Assembly: GCF_032884065.1 (NCBI RefSeq)
Contig: NC_088866.1
Span: forward strand, 26,082,335 to 26,146,334
DNA from: Artemia franciscana
Lineage: Eukaryota; Arthropoda; Branchiopoda; Anostraca; Artemiidae
Reading direction: 5' to 3'
Length of the DNA: 64,000 nt
The notes below the pieces were generated by a model. That model did not search any database and had not been told where the DNA came from. It was given only the letters and a program-made list of their open reading frames with translations. A program made the position numbers and the translations under genes. Positions 23,330 through 35,839 of this stretch are shown piece after piece. Every line of letters starts with the position of its first letter. Position 1 is the first letter of the stretch.

Positions 23330-26300
23330 TTAGAGCCAACTGAAGAAGAGCTGCCCTATGACGGAAGTTCAAAGAGATAACAGGCTGGGACCAATAAAAG
23401 CGAGTAATTAATTACCACGGACTACTCTGGTACTAGCCGGAGGCGTCACTAGCCAAAACATTTGGTAAGGGGTAACGGATTTAACGACTGGCTGGTCATT
23501 TTACCCACTGATTTGGGGTATACTGCTATTAAAATCGTTTTTTCCAATTTAATTTAAAAACAATGGGTTAAACTCTCTAAGTCAAAACCAAGCTAATAAA
23601 ACTGGACAAAGATTCTTATTCCAAATAAGCAGTCAATGGTTTAAGTAAAGAATGTTTTCAAAAAGTCACTGAGTGCTGTTCAGAAGAAACATTGGGTATC
23701 GTCCACTAATGGTACAACTGAAGGTTTTCCAGTCTGAAGTAGCTTTACTTGCATGGATTACGCAGCTTCTAGTAACGAATATACGAACGTCTGGCAGGGT
23801 AATTCCTCCGCAACTGGGAAACTCAGTGTGCAATATTTTATACTTTTCAATGATTGTCTATCTCTGAATTTTTAATCGATAGTAAGTTGCTCCTCTATAG
23901 AGCAAAATTACAATTTGAAGTCACGAAGTGACATAAACTGCAACTTTTCCCTAGACAGAATCTTTTAGATCGCTAAGAGGCAGGGGCGGATCTAAGTTAT
24001 ATTTAGGGGGGGGGTAAGAGGTTGCCTTGATAAACTCGCGAACAAAGAAATACCCGCAATTTGGGGGGAGCCTCGACAATTATGTGTCTTAGGTAGGGAG
24101 TGAAAATGGCAGTAAATTTAATCTAAAGTTTGGTGAAGGTTGAAGTTCTATTAAATCTGTTGAAATTAAAATGGTATAAAAGTATTGAAACAAAAAAAAT
24201 AGGAAGTCATAAAAATCAACCCGTGAAAAAAAAATAAAAATAAAAAAGCTTTTAACCATCTATAAAAGATTGTATTTAACATTTTCGCATAATTTTTTGC
24301 CTTTGCACTTCTGACCACTATAGCGAGTGAGTTAAGCTTTTTATTGTAAAAAAAAATTGGTCTGAACCATCTTTTGGGGTCATGCACACTTTGTGACAAT
24401 TTGTATAGGTCAAACCATTTACCATGTCGCCTAATTTTTTGGCATCTCTTAGTAACTATGATAGTAATGAAGAGTGAGAAATGAGGATAAAGGTACAACT
24501 TGTATATTCGTAAAATATATATTTAATATTAAATACTAGTCCTCTTAGGAATATAACAAGAAAAACAGAGCGATGAGATAAGAAATGCATAGAAGAAATT
24601 TAAAACGGGGGTTTTAAGTATAGGCATTAGATAATCACTGATTCTATTTAAAGATAGTGTTTTGATAAACAGTGTAAAGTTTGACGACACCTCAAAAATT
24701 TACAAATGAAAATTTTACCTTTCATAACAACGTAGCGTACCTTTCCATGTTTCAAATTTCGATATATTTTGCTTAAATTATATAATCCTCAATTTTATAA
24801 GGAAAAGTCTATTTCACTATTTCTATTCCCGCTTCATCTATTTATTACACATCGAAGTGTACCTCAATATTTCGGTTAATGTTTATAATGGCTAGTCTTT
24901 TCAGTTTAGAGTCTTATCAGTTTAGAGCTCTTCGTTAGTTTTTCTTCTTCTATTCATTCTAAAATATTCGAATAAAGAAAAAAATCGTCAGAAAAGCATG
25001 AACTCTAACAAAGATGCATGTAGGTACTTGCTTTAAACTAAGTTTATGAATCAAAATACTCTTTAAAAAAAATATGTGTTTGTTAGTTCTTATTTGATAC
25101 GTACAAATTGGTAATTGAAATTCTCAGGGTTTCAAGCTGTAGTAGATTTCTAATTAGTTTTTTTTTTTATCTTGATATTTTTAGATATTCAATTCAAACG
25201 TTTGAATCTCGATACGTATTTTGAGCAAAAAATAAAAACTTGAAATTTGACCCAGATTTAGCATTAGGTATAAGAATTGTCCTGTAAAAATTTGATGTAT
25301 ACACAAACAATTGTGGAAATATGATTGGATGGCATGTATTAAAACAAGTATAAAAATAAGCGGTATATATATGGTAGTTTAGAAAATTTTTGGGACAAAT
25401 ATATGCAACCCCTAAAAAAACATAACTATATTTTGTGACTGGGTTGGTATTGAGAAGGTGAGAAATTCTTAAGTAATATCAAAGTTACATTCCGTTAACT
25501 CAAATTTTGTGAATGTCTACTTTTTATCAACATTTTACTGGTAAATGTTTGAAAAAAAAAAAATCCATTTCGCTCCACTGCTTCAAACTGAGAATTCAGA
25601 GACTCGTCTATACGAGCTAGATAAAATAAACATGATAATTATTTGCCTTCTTTAATCAACAATTTTTTAATTTTTTTTTCGTAAATGATTGCTCCGACCT
25701 TGGAAGAAGTATTTCGACTCATGTACTTAGTTTTTAAGTTTATACGCGTACGAACTTATATTAAAGTTCTAAGGAGTTCGGCCTTTATTTTAATGTTTTA
25801 GGATGAACAGAGGAGGTGATATTCCATATAATTTTGAAGCTTTAATTAGATGAAAATAATAAGTAAAGTGACCACTATTTCCTCACCAAAATTCAAAACT
25901 TAGATTCATAATTTTTGCACTTCTCAGACCCGGAAAAAAATTGACAGTAAAAAAAGTAAATATTTTGCTTTTCAGCACCTGTTGTGACAGCACCATCCTG
26001 GAATATGCTTTTGGCAGCCTAAAGAAGTTAGAATTTTATATTTCCCTTCCTTGTTATTGTGAAATGAAGATTTTCACCTCCCAGTTGGCTTTTGTGGTTA
26101 TACGGACGGATTCGCTTGATAAACTTAAATTTAATTAATTGCTTTTTAGCGGTATGTGAACATTACTTCAATAGCGGTATATTGAACTTAGTAAATCTAA
26201 CACAGACTGCACAAAGTGACTATAACCTTGTTTCAAACTTGTTTGCAACAAGAAAAAGTCTTAATAATTACAAATTAAGTGAGAACTCAACTATTAAAAT

Positions 26301-27480
26301 CAATGACAAAAAATAACTTTCGTCTCAGCCCAGACCAGAGCGAGCAGTCCCAACCACAAATCCACCACCATGTCAGGGGGTGGGACGGCCCCCTTGATCC
26401 ACCCCTACTAAGAGGGGATCTGAAGCTTTTTAATTTTCGTTCAAATTGGTTCCATATAATTACCCCTGGGGAAAAATACGTAAGGTCACATTCATGATTT
26501 TCCACGGATTTTCCTCGTGGTTTGTACATTTGAAAAATCATGCAAATTTTCTCAAGCTTACAGATTTGTGTGTGTAACTTTAAACTATAAGATATTTATA
26601 TAGTAGGAATCAGTGAAGGAAACAAATTCTTTTGATGTATTAATTCTTACCAAAATTTATTTTCTGTCCACGAACTGTCTGATTTACATCAAATTCTGCA
26701 TGCTGTTTCGAATATATGTAGAATTATGAAAATCCCGTATTTCTTTTTCCTTTTCTTTGTGATAATGTCCTATCGGCTTCTCAATTTCACATTTTGGGAG
26801 TGCTTTTCAGGTATTTTTTCAGGGAATTACCGTTGGAGGTTGGGGGGGGGGGTAATCTTATTGAGAAATTTATTCTCTGTGGGTGGAGGATTTTTCCAAA
26901 GAAAAATTTACCAAGGTGGATTTATCTTGCAGGGGCAGGGAATTTTTCGGGTGGGAATCTTCGGGGGTAATAACACCAGTCCAATAATTTCAAAACACTG
27001 CTGGAAGATTCTGTTAACTAATAACCAAAGGAGGATCAATAAATGAGTTACAATCAGTGGAACCGAGTGGAACAAAACATTAATTTGAATCTTTTGAACA
27101 ATCTTTTAGTTCAACAATCTTTTGAACTAAACTGACCAAAATAAAGCAAAACGAAATCTTCTACAACGCACAATGGATGCCTTCAATAAATACCAGGTTT
27201 AATCCATCTTGAAAAATAGACGGAAGGTAGTCAAAGTATTAAATAACGGTATGGTATCGCGAAAGATGGTTGTACTAAATTGAAGGTGACTGTCAAAGAG
27301 GATCCAATGAGGTGAAGCTGGTGATAAAGACTAATAAAGGCAAGAATTTGGTTGTCTCATCACTGTTTCAGAATAGGAGTGGAAGTTTAAAGTAGTCGTT
27401 TCCTTATAAAAGATATAATTGCTCAAGTTAAAAGGATTAAATTTGATATTGTTTTGGACTTTTTTATTGCGTAATTTGAT
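23330..27480. other. Gene-free AT-rich stretch with scattered G/C runs
   Basis: No coding sequence I can support. It holds homopolymer G runs (24005-24014, 26839-26851) and a CAGGGGCGGATCT motif at 23983, which resembles the end of some hAT-type MITEs; no convincing partner end was found. The A run at 23268-23288 marks the right border of the previous element. Confidence 0.5.
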
Positions 27481-27519
27481 GCAAGTATAGACTTCTACTT
27501 GCGGATTATAGCATTTATT

Positions 27520-28212
27520 ATGGCGGTCACTCAAGCAAAGTTTGATGAAGGAATGAAACCGCTTCAGGCGTCACTGGATAAAATATTAGCAGAACAGAAA
27601 AGTTTTTCGGTCTCAATAGTTGCTCTTCAAGACGAAGTTAGGAAAATATCAGCAGAAAATGCTAATTTAAAAGATGAAACAAAAAAGCCTCGAAATGATC
27701 TAGAGCAAGAAAAATTGCGGAATAACGATTTTGAGAGTAGGCTTTTGGACATCGAAGCGAGAGAAAGGAGATTAAATTTGATTGTTCATGGTCTGTCTGC
27801 TGAAAAGCATAATCAATCAGTGACATGCAACGTAATGTCTCTTCTTTCTGACAAATTGCAAGTTACCGAGGACATTTCTCTTACAAGGTGTTATCGCCTT
27901 AAGAGAAATAGCAGTTCAAACATTACTAGTAGGAAAACTAGTGTTCGACCGGCCCCTGTTTTTATATCGCTAGACACGGATCGTAGCATTTAGTCGATTC
28001 TCAGCGAGGTAAATAAGTTGAAGAGTAGTGGAATTCGCATTTGCAGTGATCTCCCACTAAAGCTAAATTTTCTACGGAATGAGCTATTGTCTAAGGGAAA
28101 GGAGATGCGTGATTCAGGTTCGGTCCATCTTACGCGCATTAAACAAAAAGGGAGCAAATTATCGCTAGAACGTAAAATGTCTCCGTCTTCACAGTGGATT
28201 AAGATTGACTAG
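27520..28212 (+). pseudogene. LINE ORF1, coiled-coil RNA-binding protein (one in-frame stop)
   Basis: ATG at 27520 opens a frame to TAG at 28210-28212, about 230 codons. It is interrupted only by an in-frame TAG at 27991-27993. Residues 5-90 form a coiled coil (rich in E, K, L; ISAENANLKDETKK). Then follow RRLNLIVHGLSAEK, the start of the RRM-like part, SLTRCYRLKR, and the C-terminal part with DLPLKLNFLRNELLSKGKEM. The plan is the usual one for LINE ORF1 proteins that coat element RNA. The same plan is seen in the minus-strand fragment at 50465-51161. There is no PWWP domain and no zinc knuckle. Confidence 0.8.
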
Positions 28213-28565
28213 TTACGGTGATTAATAATGACATTTCATTTGGTGAGATTACTTTTATTATTTTACAATATGTAATGTTTCTCTGTTCATACGATCGTAT
28301 TTTTTTTCCCTCTGTAGGGAAAAAATGTTCCGTTTTTGTCCCTCTGTAGCTTATTATGTGTTTATTTTATGTCTTTTTCTTCCTTTTTTTGTGTGTATTT
28401 CTATTTATATGAAGTAATTGAGTGCAATAATTTTTCAGTGTCCGCATTTCATCATACAATGAGTATGTTCCATTTCTTTCTCTTGTTTCTATTTATTTTC
28501 AAGCAGTTTCTTTTGCTTTCATTATTTTCGAGTTCTCACTGGTTCAGTTGTTTTTGCTACTCAAA

Positions 28566-30830
28566 CAGTTCGTGGTAACGAACTGTAGTAAGGAGCGACC
28601 CGGCTCAATAGTAAACGAAACTCTAAAAAACGGAATTTCGATGCTAAAAGATATATCAAAAGAATCGGATTTTTATGCTGATTTTAAATATATGAGTTTC
28701 ATCAAATTTAGTCTTTGTCATCAAAAGTTACGAGCCTGAGAAAATTTGCCTTATTTTGGAAAATAGGGGGTAACACCCCCTAAATTCAGCGTATCAGAGA
28801 ACCCTATAGAAAAAATTTCAAGGTCCAATCTACAGAAATGTGGAATTTCGTATTTTTTGCCAGAACACAAATCACGGGTGCGTGTTTATTTGTTTTTTGT
28901 TTTTTGTTTTTTTTTCCCCAGGGGTCATCGTATAAACCAAGTTGTCCTAGAGTGTTGCAAAAGGGCTCATTCTAACGGAAATGAAAAGTTCTAGTGCCCT
29001 TTTTTAGTGACCAAAAAAATTGGAGGGCACCTAGGCCCCCTCCCACGCTCATGTTTTCGGCAAAGTCAACGGATCAAAATTTTGAGATAGCCATATTGTT
29101 CCGCATAGTCGAAAACCATAATAATTATGTCTTTGGGGATGACTTACCCCCCACAGTCCCTGGGGGAGGGGCTGCAAGTTACAAACTTTGACCAATGTTT
29201 ACATACAGTAATGGTTACTGGGAAGTGTACCGACGTTATCAGGGGGATTTTTTTGGTTTGGGTGTGGGGTTCAGGGGATGGGGCTATATGGGAGGATCTT
29301 TCCTTGGAGGAATATTTCATGGGGGAAGAGAAATTCAATGAAAAGGGCGCAGGACTTTCTAGCATTACTACAAAAAAAAAAAACAATGAAAATGTAAACA
29401 TGAAAAAGTTTTTTCAATTGAAAGTAAGGAGAAGCATTAAAACTTAAAACGAACAGAGATTATTACGCATATGAGGGGTTCTAAAAATACTCTACCATAA
29501 ACAGCGAGGTATTTAGGAGGAGATAAATACTTCGCTCTTTATGCTAAAATTTTTTTAAATAATTTCAACTATTTATTCTACGGCCTTTCTGATTCAAGGG
29601 TCATTCTTAAAGAATTGGGATAAAACAAGATTTAGTGTGAAGAGCGAGGTAATAACGAGGGGACCAACCCCCTCATATATATAATCAAAAATATAAGAAT
29701 ATAAAAGTTTGTTACGTAAGTTAATTCTTAAGTTATGTATTTTTTTTTACTAATAAAAACGTTCGTTAAAAATAAAAGATCTAGTTGCCTTTTTAAGTAA
29801 CCGAAAAATTGGAAGGCAACTAGACCTCCTTCCCCACCCCTTATTTCTCAAAATCGTCTGATCAAAACTAAGAGAAAGCCATTTAGCCAAAAAAAGAATT
29901 AATATGCAAATTTCATTTTTATAATTTATGTACGGAGAGCCAAAATCAGACATGCATTAATTCAAAAACTTTCAGAAATTAAATAAAAAAACAAGTTTTT
30001 TTAAATGAAAGTAAGGAGCGACATTAAAACTTAAAACGAACAGAAATTACTCCGTATATGAAAGGGGCTTTTCCTCCTCGACACCCCGCTCCTTGCGCTA
30101 AAGTTTGATTCTTTCACGCAACTCTACTTTTTAAAACAATAAAAAACTAATTTTAAACTTACGATTACAAAACTTACGATTTAGTGTAAAGAGCGAGGTA
30201 TTAACGAGGGTACAAACCCCCTCGTATACATAATAAAAATATAAGGTTATGAAAGTTTGTTACGTAAGTTAATTCTTAAGTTACGTATATTTTTTACTAA
30301 TAAAAACGTTCATTAAAAATTAAAAGTTCTAGTTGCCTTTTTAAGTAACCGAAAAATTGGAGGGCAACTAGGCCTCCTTCTCCACCCTTTATTTCTCAAA
30401 ATCGTCTGATCAAAACTAAGAGAAAGCCATTTAGCCAAAAAAAGAATTAATATACAAATTTAATTTTAATAATTTATGTGCGGAGAGCCAAAACCAAACA
30501 TGCATTAATTCAAAAACGTTCAGAAATTAAATAAAAAAAAACTAATTTTTTTAGCTGAAAGTAAGGAGCGACATTAAAACTTAAAACGAACAGAAATTAC
30601 TCCGTATATGAAATGAGTTGTCCCCTCTACAATCCCTCACTCTTTACGCTAAAGTTTGACTCTTTGCCACAATTCTACTTTTTAAAACAATTAAAAGCTT
30701 TAGCGTAAAGAGCGAGGGATTGTAGAGGGGACAACTCATTTCATATACGGAGTAATTTCTGTTCGTTTTAAGTTTTAATGTCGCTCCTTACTTTCAGCTA
30801 AAAAAAATTAGTTTTTTTTTATTTAATTTA
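28566..30830 (+). repeat. Repeat family A, long copy with 548-bp internal tandem units
   Basis: The copy starts with a hairpin (CAGTTCGT and ACGAACTG at 566-573 and 578-585 of the 28-kb stretch) followed by GTAAGGAGCGACCCGGCTC. It ends in an inverted GTCGCTCCTTAC, so both ends share GTAAGGAGCGAC in opposite sense. A module starting GAAAGTAAGGAG recurs near 29420, 30007 and 30557; the marker GTTACGTAAGTTAATTC at 29711 and 30259 gives a period of 548. No protein is encoded. Another long copy is at 49073-50335 and short foldback copies are at 42320 and 47515. I link this family to Artemia from memory only. Confidence 0.75.
30535..30830. repeat. Near-perfect long inverted repeat (about 115-bp arms)
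   Basis: The left arm (about 30540-30652) and right arm (about 30702-30826) are reverse complements with about one mismatch over more than 110 bases (CTCACTC against CTCGCTC); the spacer is about 50 bases. It would form a long hairpin in DNA or RNA. Confidence 0.9.
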
Positions 30831-30834
30831 AGAC

Positions 30835-31243
30835 TCAGACGGTATGCATTTTGCGAAAGTTTCTGCTAGTGCGTATCGTAATTCTGATTTTGTACATTAG
30901 ATGATAATTGTATTGGGGATAGACTGAGATACTTTGAGTCTAACCTTTTCGATTTTTCCATATTCCAGAGCCATGATGAATTTGCAGGAAATAAGATAAA
31001 TGACGGTGGGCTAATTAATTTTCCAAATTGTAAATATAAATTACCTTCCTAAGTTTCTGATCTTCCCAGTACCGGTGTTGTGAGAACAGGATTTAAAAAT
31101 TGTAGGTTTTTTTTTAGTTCACAAGATGATCTTATCGATGTAGTTCATAAACTATCTTGTCATGTCGTTGGATTCTGTGAGACTTTTCTTAAAGACCTGA
31201 CTCCTCAGGTTGTTTTTCCTGGATATCAATTTATTTTTAACAA
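30835..31243 (+). pseudogene. LINE ORF2, N-terminal part with first endonuclease segment
   Basis: Readable segments include FNLF-like residues, KINDGGLINFPNCKYKLP, then DVVHKLSCHVVGFCETFL and VFPGYQFIFNK, a standard endonuclease stretch (VGFCETFL...). The reading is cut at 31243 by the tandem-repeat element and resumes at about 35844 with RQGGLSVLVKEGISF. Confidence 0.75.
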
Positions 31244-32789
31244 GAGCTAAGAGCTCATGTGGCACTTGTGACGAGGCGAGAAGAGCTAAGAGCCAAGAGA
31301 TCACATGGTATGAGCTCTAACAAAATTCTATGAATCAATAGATTGATTTAAAAAGGAAAATAAGAGGCTTAATGCCGGTCAGGATTTAAAATAAGAGCTC
31401 TGAGTCACGATGTCCTTCTAAATATCAAAATTCATTAAGATCCGATCACCCACTAGTAAGTTATAAATACCTAATTTTTTCTAATTTTTCCTCTCCCTTT
31501 AGCCCCCCCCCCCCCGATGGTCGAATCTGGGAAAACGACTTTATCAAGTCAAATTGTGCAGCTCCCTGACACGCCTATCAATTTTTTATCGTCCTAGCAC
31601 GTCCAGAAGCACCAAACTCGCCAAATCACTGAACCCCTCCGCCCAACTCCCCCAAAGAGAGCGAATCCAGTACGATTCTGTCAATCACGTATCAAGGACA
31701 TTTGTTTATTCTATCCATCAAGCTTTATCCCGATTCCTACACTCCAAGTGTTTTTCCAAGATTTCCCCCTCCAACTCCCTCTAATGTCAAACGATCTGGT
31801 CGGGATTTGAAATAAGAGCTCTGAGACATGAATTCTTTCTAAAAATCAAATTTTATTAAAATCCGAACATCTATTCATAGATAAAAACACCCCAATTTTC
31901 ACGTTTTCCAAGAATTCCATTTTCCCCCTCCAACTCCCCCCAACGTCACAGGATCTGGTCGGAATCTAAAAAAGAACTTTAAAGCACAAGATCCTTCTAA
32001 ATATCAAATTTCATCAAGATCTGGTCACCCTTTCGTAAGTTACAAATACCTCAATTTTCAAAATTATCCCCTGTCCAATTCCACCAAAGAGAGCAGATCC
32101 GGTCCGGTTATGTCAGTCAAGTATCTTAGACAGCTTTTTATTCTTCCCATCCGGTTTCATCCTGATCTCACCACTTTAAGTATTTTCTAAGATTTCCGGT
32201 CCCCCCCAACTGCCCCCCCCCCAATTGCGCTTGATCCGGTCGAGATTTCAAATAAGCGATCTGAGTTACGAGGTCCTTCTAAATATAAAGTTTGATGAAG
32301 ATCCGATCACTCCTTCGTAAGTTAAAAATACGTCATTTTTTCTTATTTTTCAGAATGAAGCCCCCCCCCCCCAATAGATTGGATCCGTTCCAATTATTTA
32401 AGTCACGTATGTAAGACTTGAACTTATTTTTCCCACCAAGTTTCATCCCGATCCCTCCAATCTAAGCGTTTTCCATGATTTTGGGTTCCCCCAACCCAAA
32501 CTTCCCCCAACGTCACCAGATCCAGTCAGGATTTAAAATACGAGCTTTGAGACACGATATCTTTCTAAATATCAAATTTCGTTGAGATCCGATAACCCGT
32601 TCGTAAGTTAAAAATACCTCATTTTTTCTAATTTTTCAGAATTAACCCCTCCTCCAACTACCCCAAAGAGAGCGGATCCGTTCCGATTATGTCAATCATG
32701 TGTCTAGGACTCGTGGTTATTTTTTCCACTAAGTTTCATCCCGATCCCTCCATTCTAAGTGTTTTTCAAGTTTTAGGTTTTTTCAAGTT

Positions 32790-32935
32790 TTAGGCCCATC
32801 GCCTAAAGTTCTTTAAAGTTGTGCTTTAAAGTTCTAATTTTAAATTCCGACCAGATCCTGTGACATTGGGGGGAGTTGTAGGAGGAAACCAGAAATTTCG
32901 GAAGACGTGAAATTTGGGGTATTATAGGCAGGGGG
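32790..32935 (-). repeat. Inverted piece of the 290-bp repeat
   Basis: On the minus strand this matches the sequence at about 31890-31995 (ACGTCTTCC-type start, CTCCCCCCAATGTCAC, GATC-GGTCGGAAT). It marks a rearrangement inside the array, next to the 1.2-kb non-array stretch at 32940-34105. Confidence 0.6.
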
Positions 32936-32999
32936 TGGGGGTAAGGTTAGGTTTTTAACCCATTTCTGATATATATTCTCCCCCCCCCCTATTTTGCAA

Positions 33000-33160
33000 A
33001 TATATAGCCCAAATTATACTATTGTATAAACTAAAGTATTATATTTACATCATGTTTTAGTGTATTTCATTATGATTAACGTAACTACACTTCTTGAGTG
33101 TATTAGGTATAATACATAAGTACCAGTATTTTTCTTTCAAAAGGCCACAGACTAATAGAA
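33000..33160. repeat. Repeat family E, partial copy inside the array
   Basis: Matches 12441-12570 in order and sense (GCAAATA-ATA--CCCAAAT, AAAGTATTATATTT, CTTGAG, ACATAAGTACCA). Only one arm of the palindrome is present. Confidence 0.55.
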
Positions 33161-33320
33161 TCAATTTTCGTTATTTTTTAAGTTAATCACCCCCCCCCCC
33201 CTAAAAAACGAACCAAGAGCCTGTGTATGTACCTGCAGTCCTTCGAGTCTGCAAGGCTATCGAAATATTCAACACCCGACTTTAGAATAATATCAAAAAT
33301 GATTACCTTGCCCTTTTGAA

Positions 33321-33536
33321 TTATCGATACCGTTCTTTATAGGTAGGAATTTTTTCATACATTTCAGTTACAATTTTATCCTTATCTTTTGACATAGATT
33401 CTTTGAATGGCCTGCTCATCAAATTCATTGAAAACGTTTTAAATACGTATTTAAATTGCGCATTTGAAAAGGCGGCCTTTGAAACAGGTGAGCAATAACT
33501 TGGGTCCGCGTTGTCTGTGCCCAAAGGACATGGGAA
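33321..33536 (-). pseudogene. Unrecognised coding-like fragment, possible last exon of a captured host gene
   Basis: An open frame of about 71 codons on the minus strand ends in TAA (33323-33321) and is preceded by an acceptor-like TTTTAATTAG. It reads FPCPLGTDNADPSYCSPVSK, then FKYVFKTFSMNLM and ends EKIPTYKERYR. Composition is balanced and unlike the surrounding C-rich repeat. Directly upstream (about 33690-33537) another frame reads ADVTVPVIYAVSTVKGKYFY and TLTVINDDFTFLNLAIDF, also protein-like. I do not recognise the family. It sits within the tandem-repeat element between two family E copies, so a gene piece carried by a mobile element is one explanation; a nested host exon is another. 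Confidence 0.4.
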
Positions 33537-33765
33537 CTAATTAAAAGTCAATAGCTAAGTTCAAGAATGTAAAATCATCATTGATGACTGTCAAAGTGTA
33601 AAAATATTTTCCCTTTACTGTGCTGACTGCATAGATGACTGGAACAGTTACATCCGCGGGACTTTGCTTCTTAGGGAATTCCAATATCGTCAGCAATAGT
33701 TACAGCTTAGGGGTATAAGCCTAGAGAAGGAAACATGTTAAGAAAACATTTCATAATACGCAGAA

Positions 33766-34063
33766 TAGCTGTAGCTAACACCTTTTGCATGGATCCCCCC
33801 TATACTTTACCGCCAACCCACCTTCCCCTAAAAAGCAAATATATAGTCCAAATTATATAAAACCAATGCATTCTGTCACCCATCACTTGTTTTCCGGTTC
33901 TTCTTTTAAACAGTTAATTCAATTAATAAGTACAAGGTATGAAACAAGAGAGACGCATTGGGAGAATAGAGGGGAAATATATAATTTCGACTGTATATTT
34001 ACACATTAAGGGGGGGGGTAAAATATAGGGAGTTCCATGCAAAATCTGTTTGCTACAATTGTT
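33766..34063. repeat. Repeat family E, complete palindromic copy
   Basis: The left arm (33766-33852) and right arm (33983-34063) are imperfect inverted repeats of about 80 bases (CTTTTGCATGGATCCCCCC against a reverse GGGAGTTCCATGCAAAA). A centre of about 130 bases lies between. The size and layout suit a MITE or foldback element. Confidence 0.6.
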
Positions 34064-35762
34064 ATGCATGTTGTATTCTTATCATGCTTCCTTCTCAAAC
34101 ATGTTTCCTTCTTAACTCGTAAGTTAAAAATACTTCATTTTTCTAATCTTTCAGAATTAACCCTCGCCCCCACTCCCCCAAAGAGAGCGGATCCATCCCG
34201 GTTATGTCAATCACGTATCTAGGACTTGTGCTTATTTTTCCCACCAAGTTTCATCCCGATCCCTCCACTCTAAGCGTTTTCAAAATTTTAGGTCCCCCCT
34301 CAATTCCCCTCCCCCCAATATCACCGGATCTAGTCAGGATTAAAAATAAGAGCTCTGAGACACGATATACTTCCAAACTTCAAATTTCATTAAGATCCGA
34401 TCACTCCTTCGTAAGTTAAAAATACCTCATTTTTCTAATTTGTGCAGAATTAACCCTCGCCAACTCCCCCAAAGAGAACGGTTCCGTTGCGGTTATGTCA
34501 ATCACGTATCTAGGACTTGTGCTTATTTTTCTCACCAAGTTTCATCCCGATCCCTCCACTCTAAGCGTTTTCCAAGATTTTAGCCCCCCCCTCAATTCCC
34601 CCCAATGTCACCAGATCCAGTCGGGATTCAAAATAAGAGCTCTGAGACACGATATCCTTCCAAATTTCGTTGAGATTCGATCACTCCTTCGTAAGTTACA
34701 AATTCCTCATTTTTTTCTATTTTTTCAGATTTAACCCCCCCCCCCAATTCCCCAAAACAGAGAAGATCTGTTATGGTTATGTCAATTATGTATCTAGGAC
34801 TTGTGATTATTTTCCCCACAAAGTTTCATCCCGATCCCTTCACTCTAAGTGTTTTCCAAGTTTTAGGTTTCCCCTCCCAACTCCCCGCCCCTGTCACCAG
34901 ATCCGGTCGGGATTTAAAATAAGAGCTCTAAGACACGATATCCTTCTAAACATCAAATTTCATTGAGATCCGATCACCCGTTCGTAAGTTGAAAATACCT
35001 CATTTTTCCTAATTTTTAAGAATTACTCCCCCCCCACTACCCCAAAGAGAGCGAATCAGTTCCGATTATGTCAATCATGTATCTGGGACTTGCGCTTATT
35101 TTTCCCCTCAAGTTTCATCCCGATCCCTCCACTCTAAGTGTTTTCCAAGATTTTAGGTTTCCCCCCTCCAACTTCCCCCAATGTCATCAAAATAGGTCGG
35201 TTTTTAAAATAAGAGCTCTGAGACACAATATCATTCCAAACATCAAATTTCATTAAGATCCAATCACCCGCTCATAAGTTAAAAATACTTCATTTTTTCT
35301 ATTTTTTCCGAATTAACCGACCCCCCACTCTCCCCCAGATGGTCAAATTGGCAAAACGACTATTTCTAATTTAATCTGGTCTGGTCCCTGATATGCTTGC
35401 CAAATTTCATCGTCCTAGCTTACCTGGAAGTGCCTAAAGTAGCAAAACCGAGACTTTAGGTTTTCCCCCTCCAACTCCCCCCAATGTCATCAGATCCGGT
35501 CGGGTTTTAAAATAAGAGCTCTGAGACACAATATCATTCCAAACATTAAATTTCATTAAGATCCAATTACCCGCTCATAAGTTAAAAATACTTCATTTTT
35601 TCTATTTTTTTGCGAATTAACCGGCCCCCCCCCACTCCCCCCAGATGGTCAAATCGGGAAAACGACTATTTCTAATTTAATCTTGTCCGGTCCCTGATAC
35701 GCTTGCCCAATTTTCATCGTCCTAGCTTACCTGGAAGTGCCTAAAGTAGCAAAACCGGGACC

Positions 35763-35800
35763 GACAGACAGACAGACCGACAGACAGACAGACAGACAGA
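35763..35800. repeat. GACA microsatellite
   Basis: About nine GACA/GACC units just before the terminal hairpin of the tandem-repeat element. A similar, shorter tract lies at the equivalent place in the copy at the right edge of the window. Confidence 0.95.
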
Positions 35801-35819
35801 ATTGGGGATTGCTATATGT

Positions 35820-35839
35820 CACTTGGTTAATACCAAGTG
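35820..35839. repeat. Terminal hairpin of the 290-bp-repeat element
   Basis: CACTTGGT and ACCAAGTG form a perfect 8-bp stem with a TAAT loop. The same hairpin, as an 18-base palindrome, ends the copy at 63645-63662. Confidence 0.85.

Noticed and set aside
23983-26409. hAT-like MITE with ends CAGGGGCGGATC and GATCCACCCCTA
   Set aside because: The inverse match is imperfect, the distance is 2.4 kb and no 8-bp target duplication is seen.
28566-30830. A CRISPR-like or regulatory array in the repeated AGGAGCGAC blocks
   Set aside because: Spacing is hundreds of bases, blocks are long and diverged, and the organism is a eukaryote; it is a modular transposon-like repeat.
34204-35256. Several similar plus-strand open frames starting MSITYLGL or MSIMYLGL
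   Set aside because: They fall on the same spot of each 290-bp repeat unit; breaks and C runs differ between units, so they are repeat shadows.
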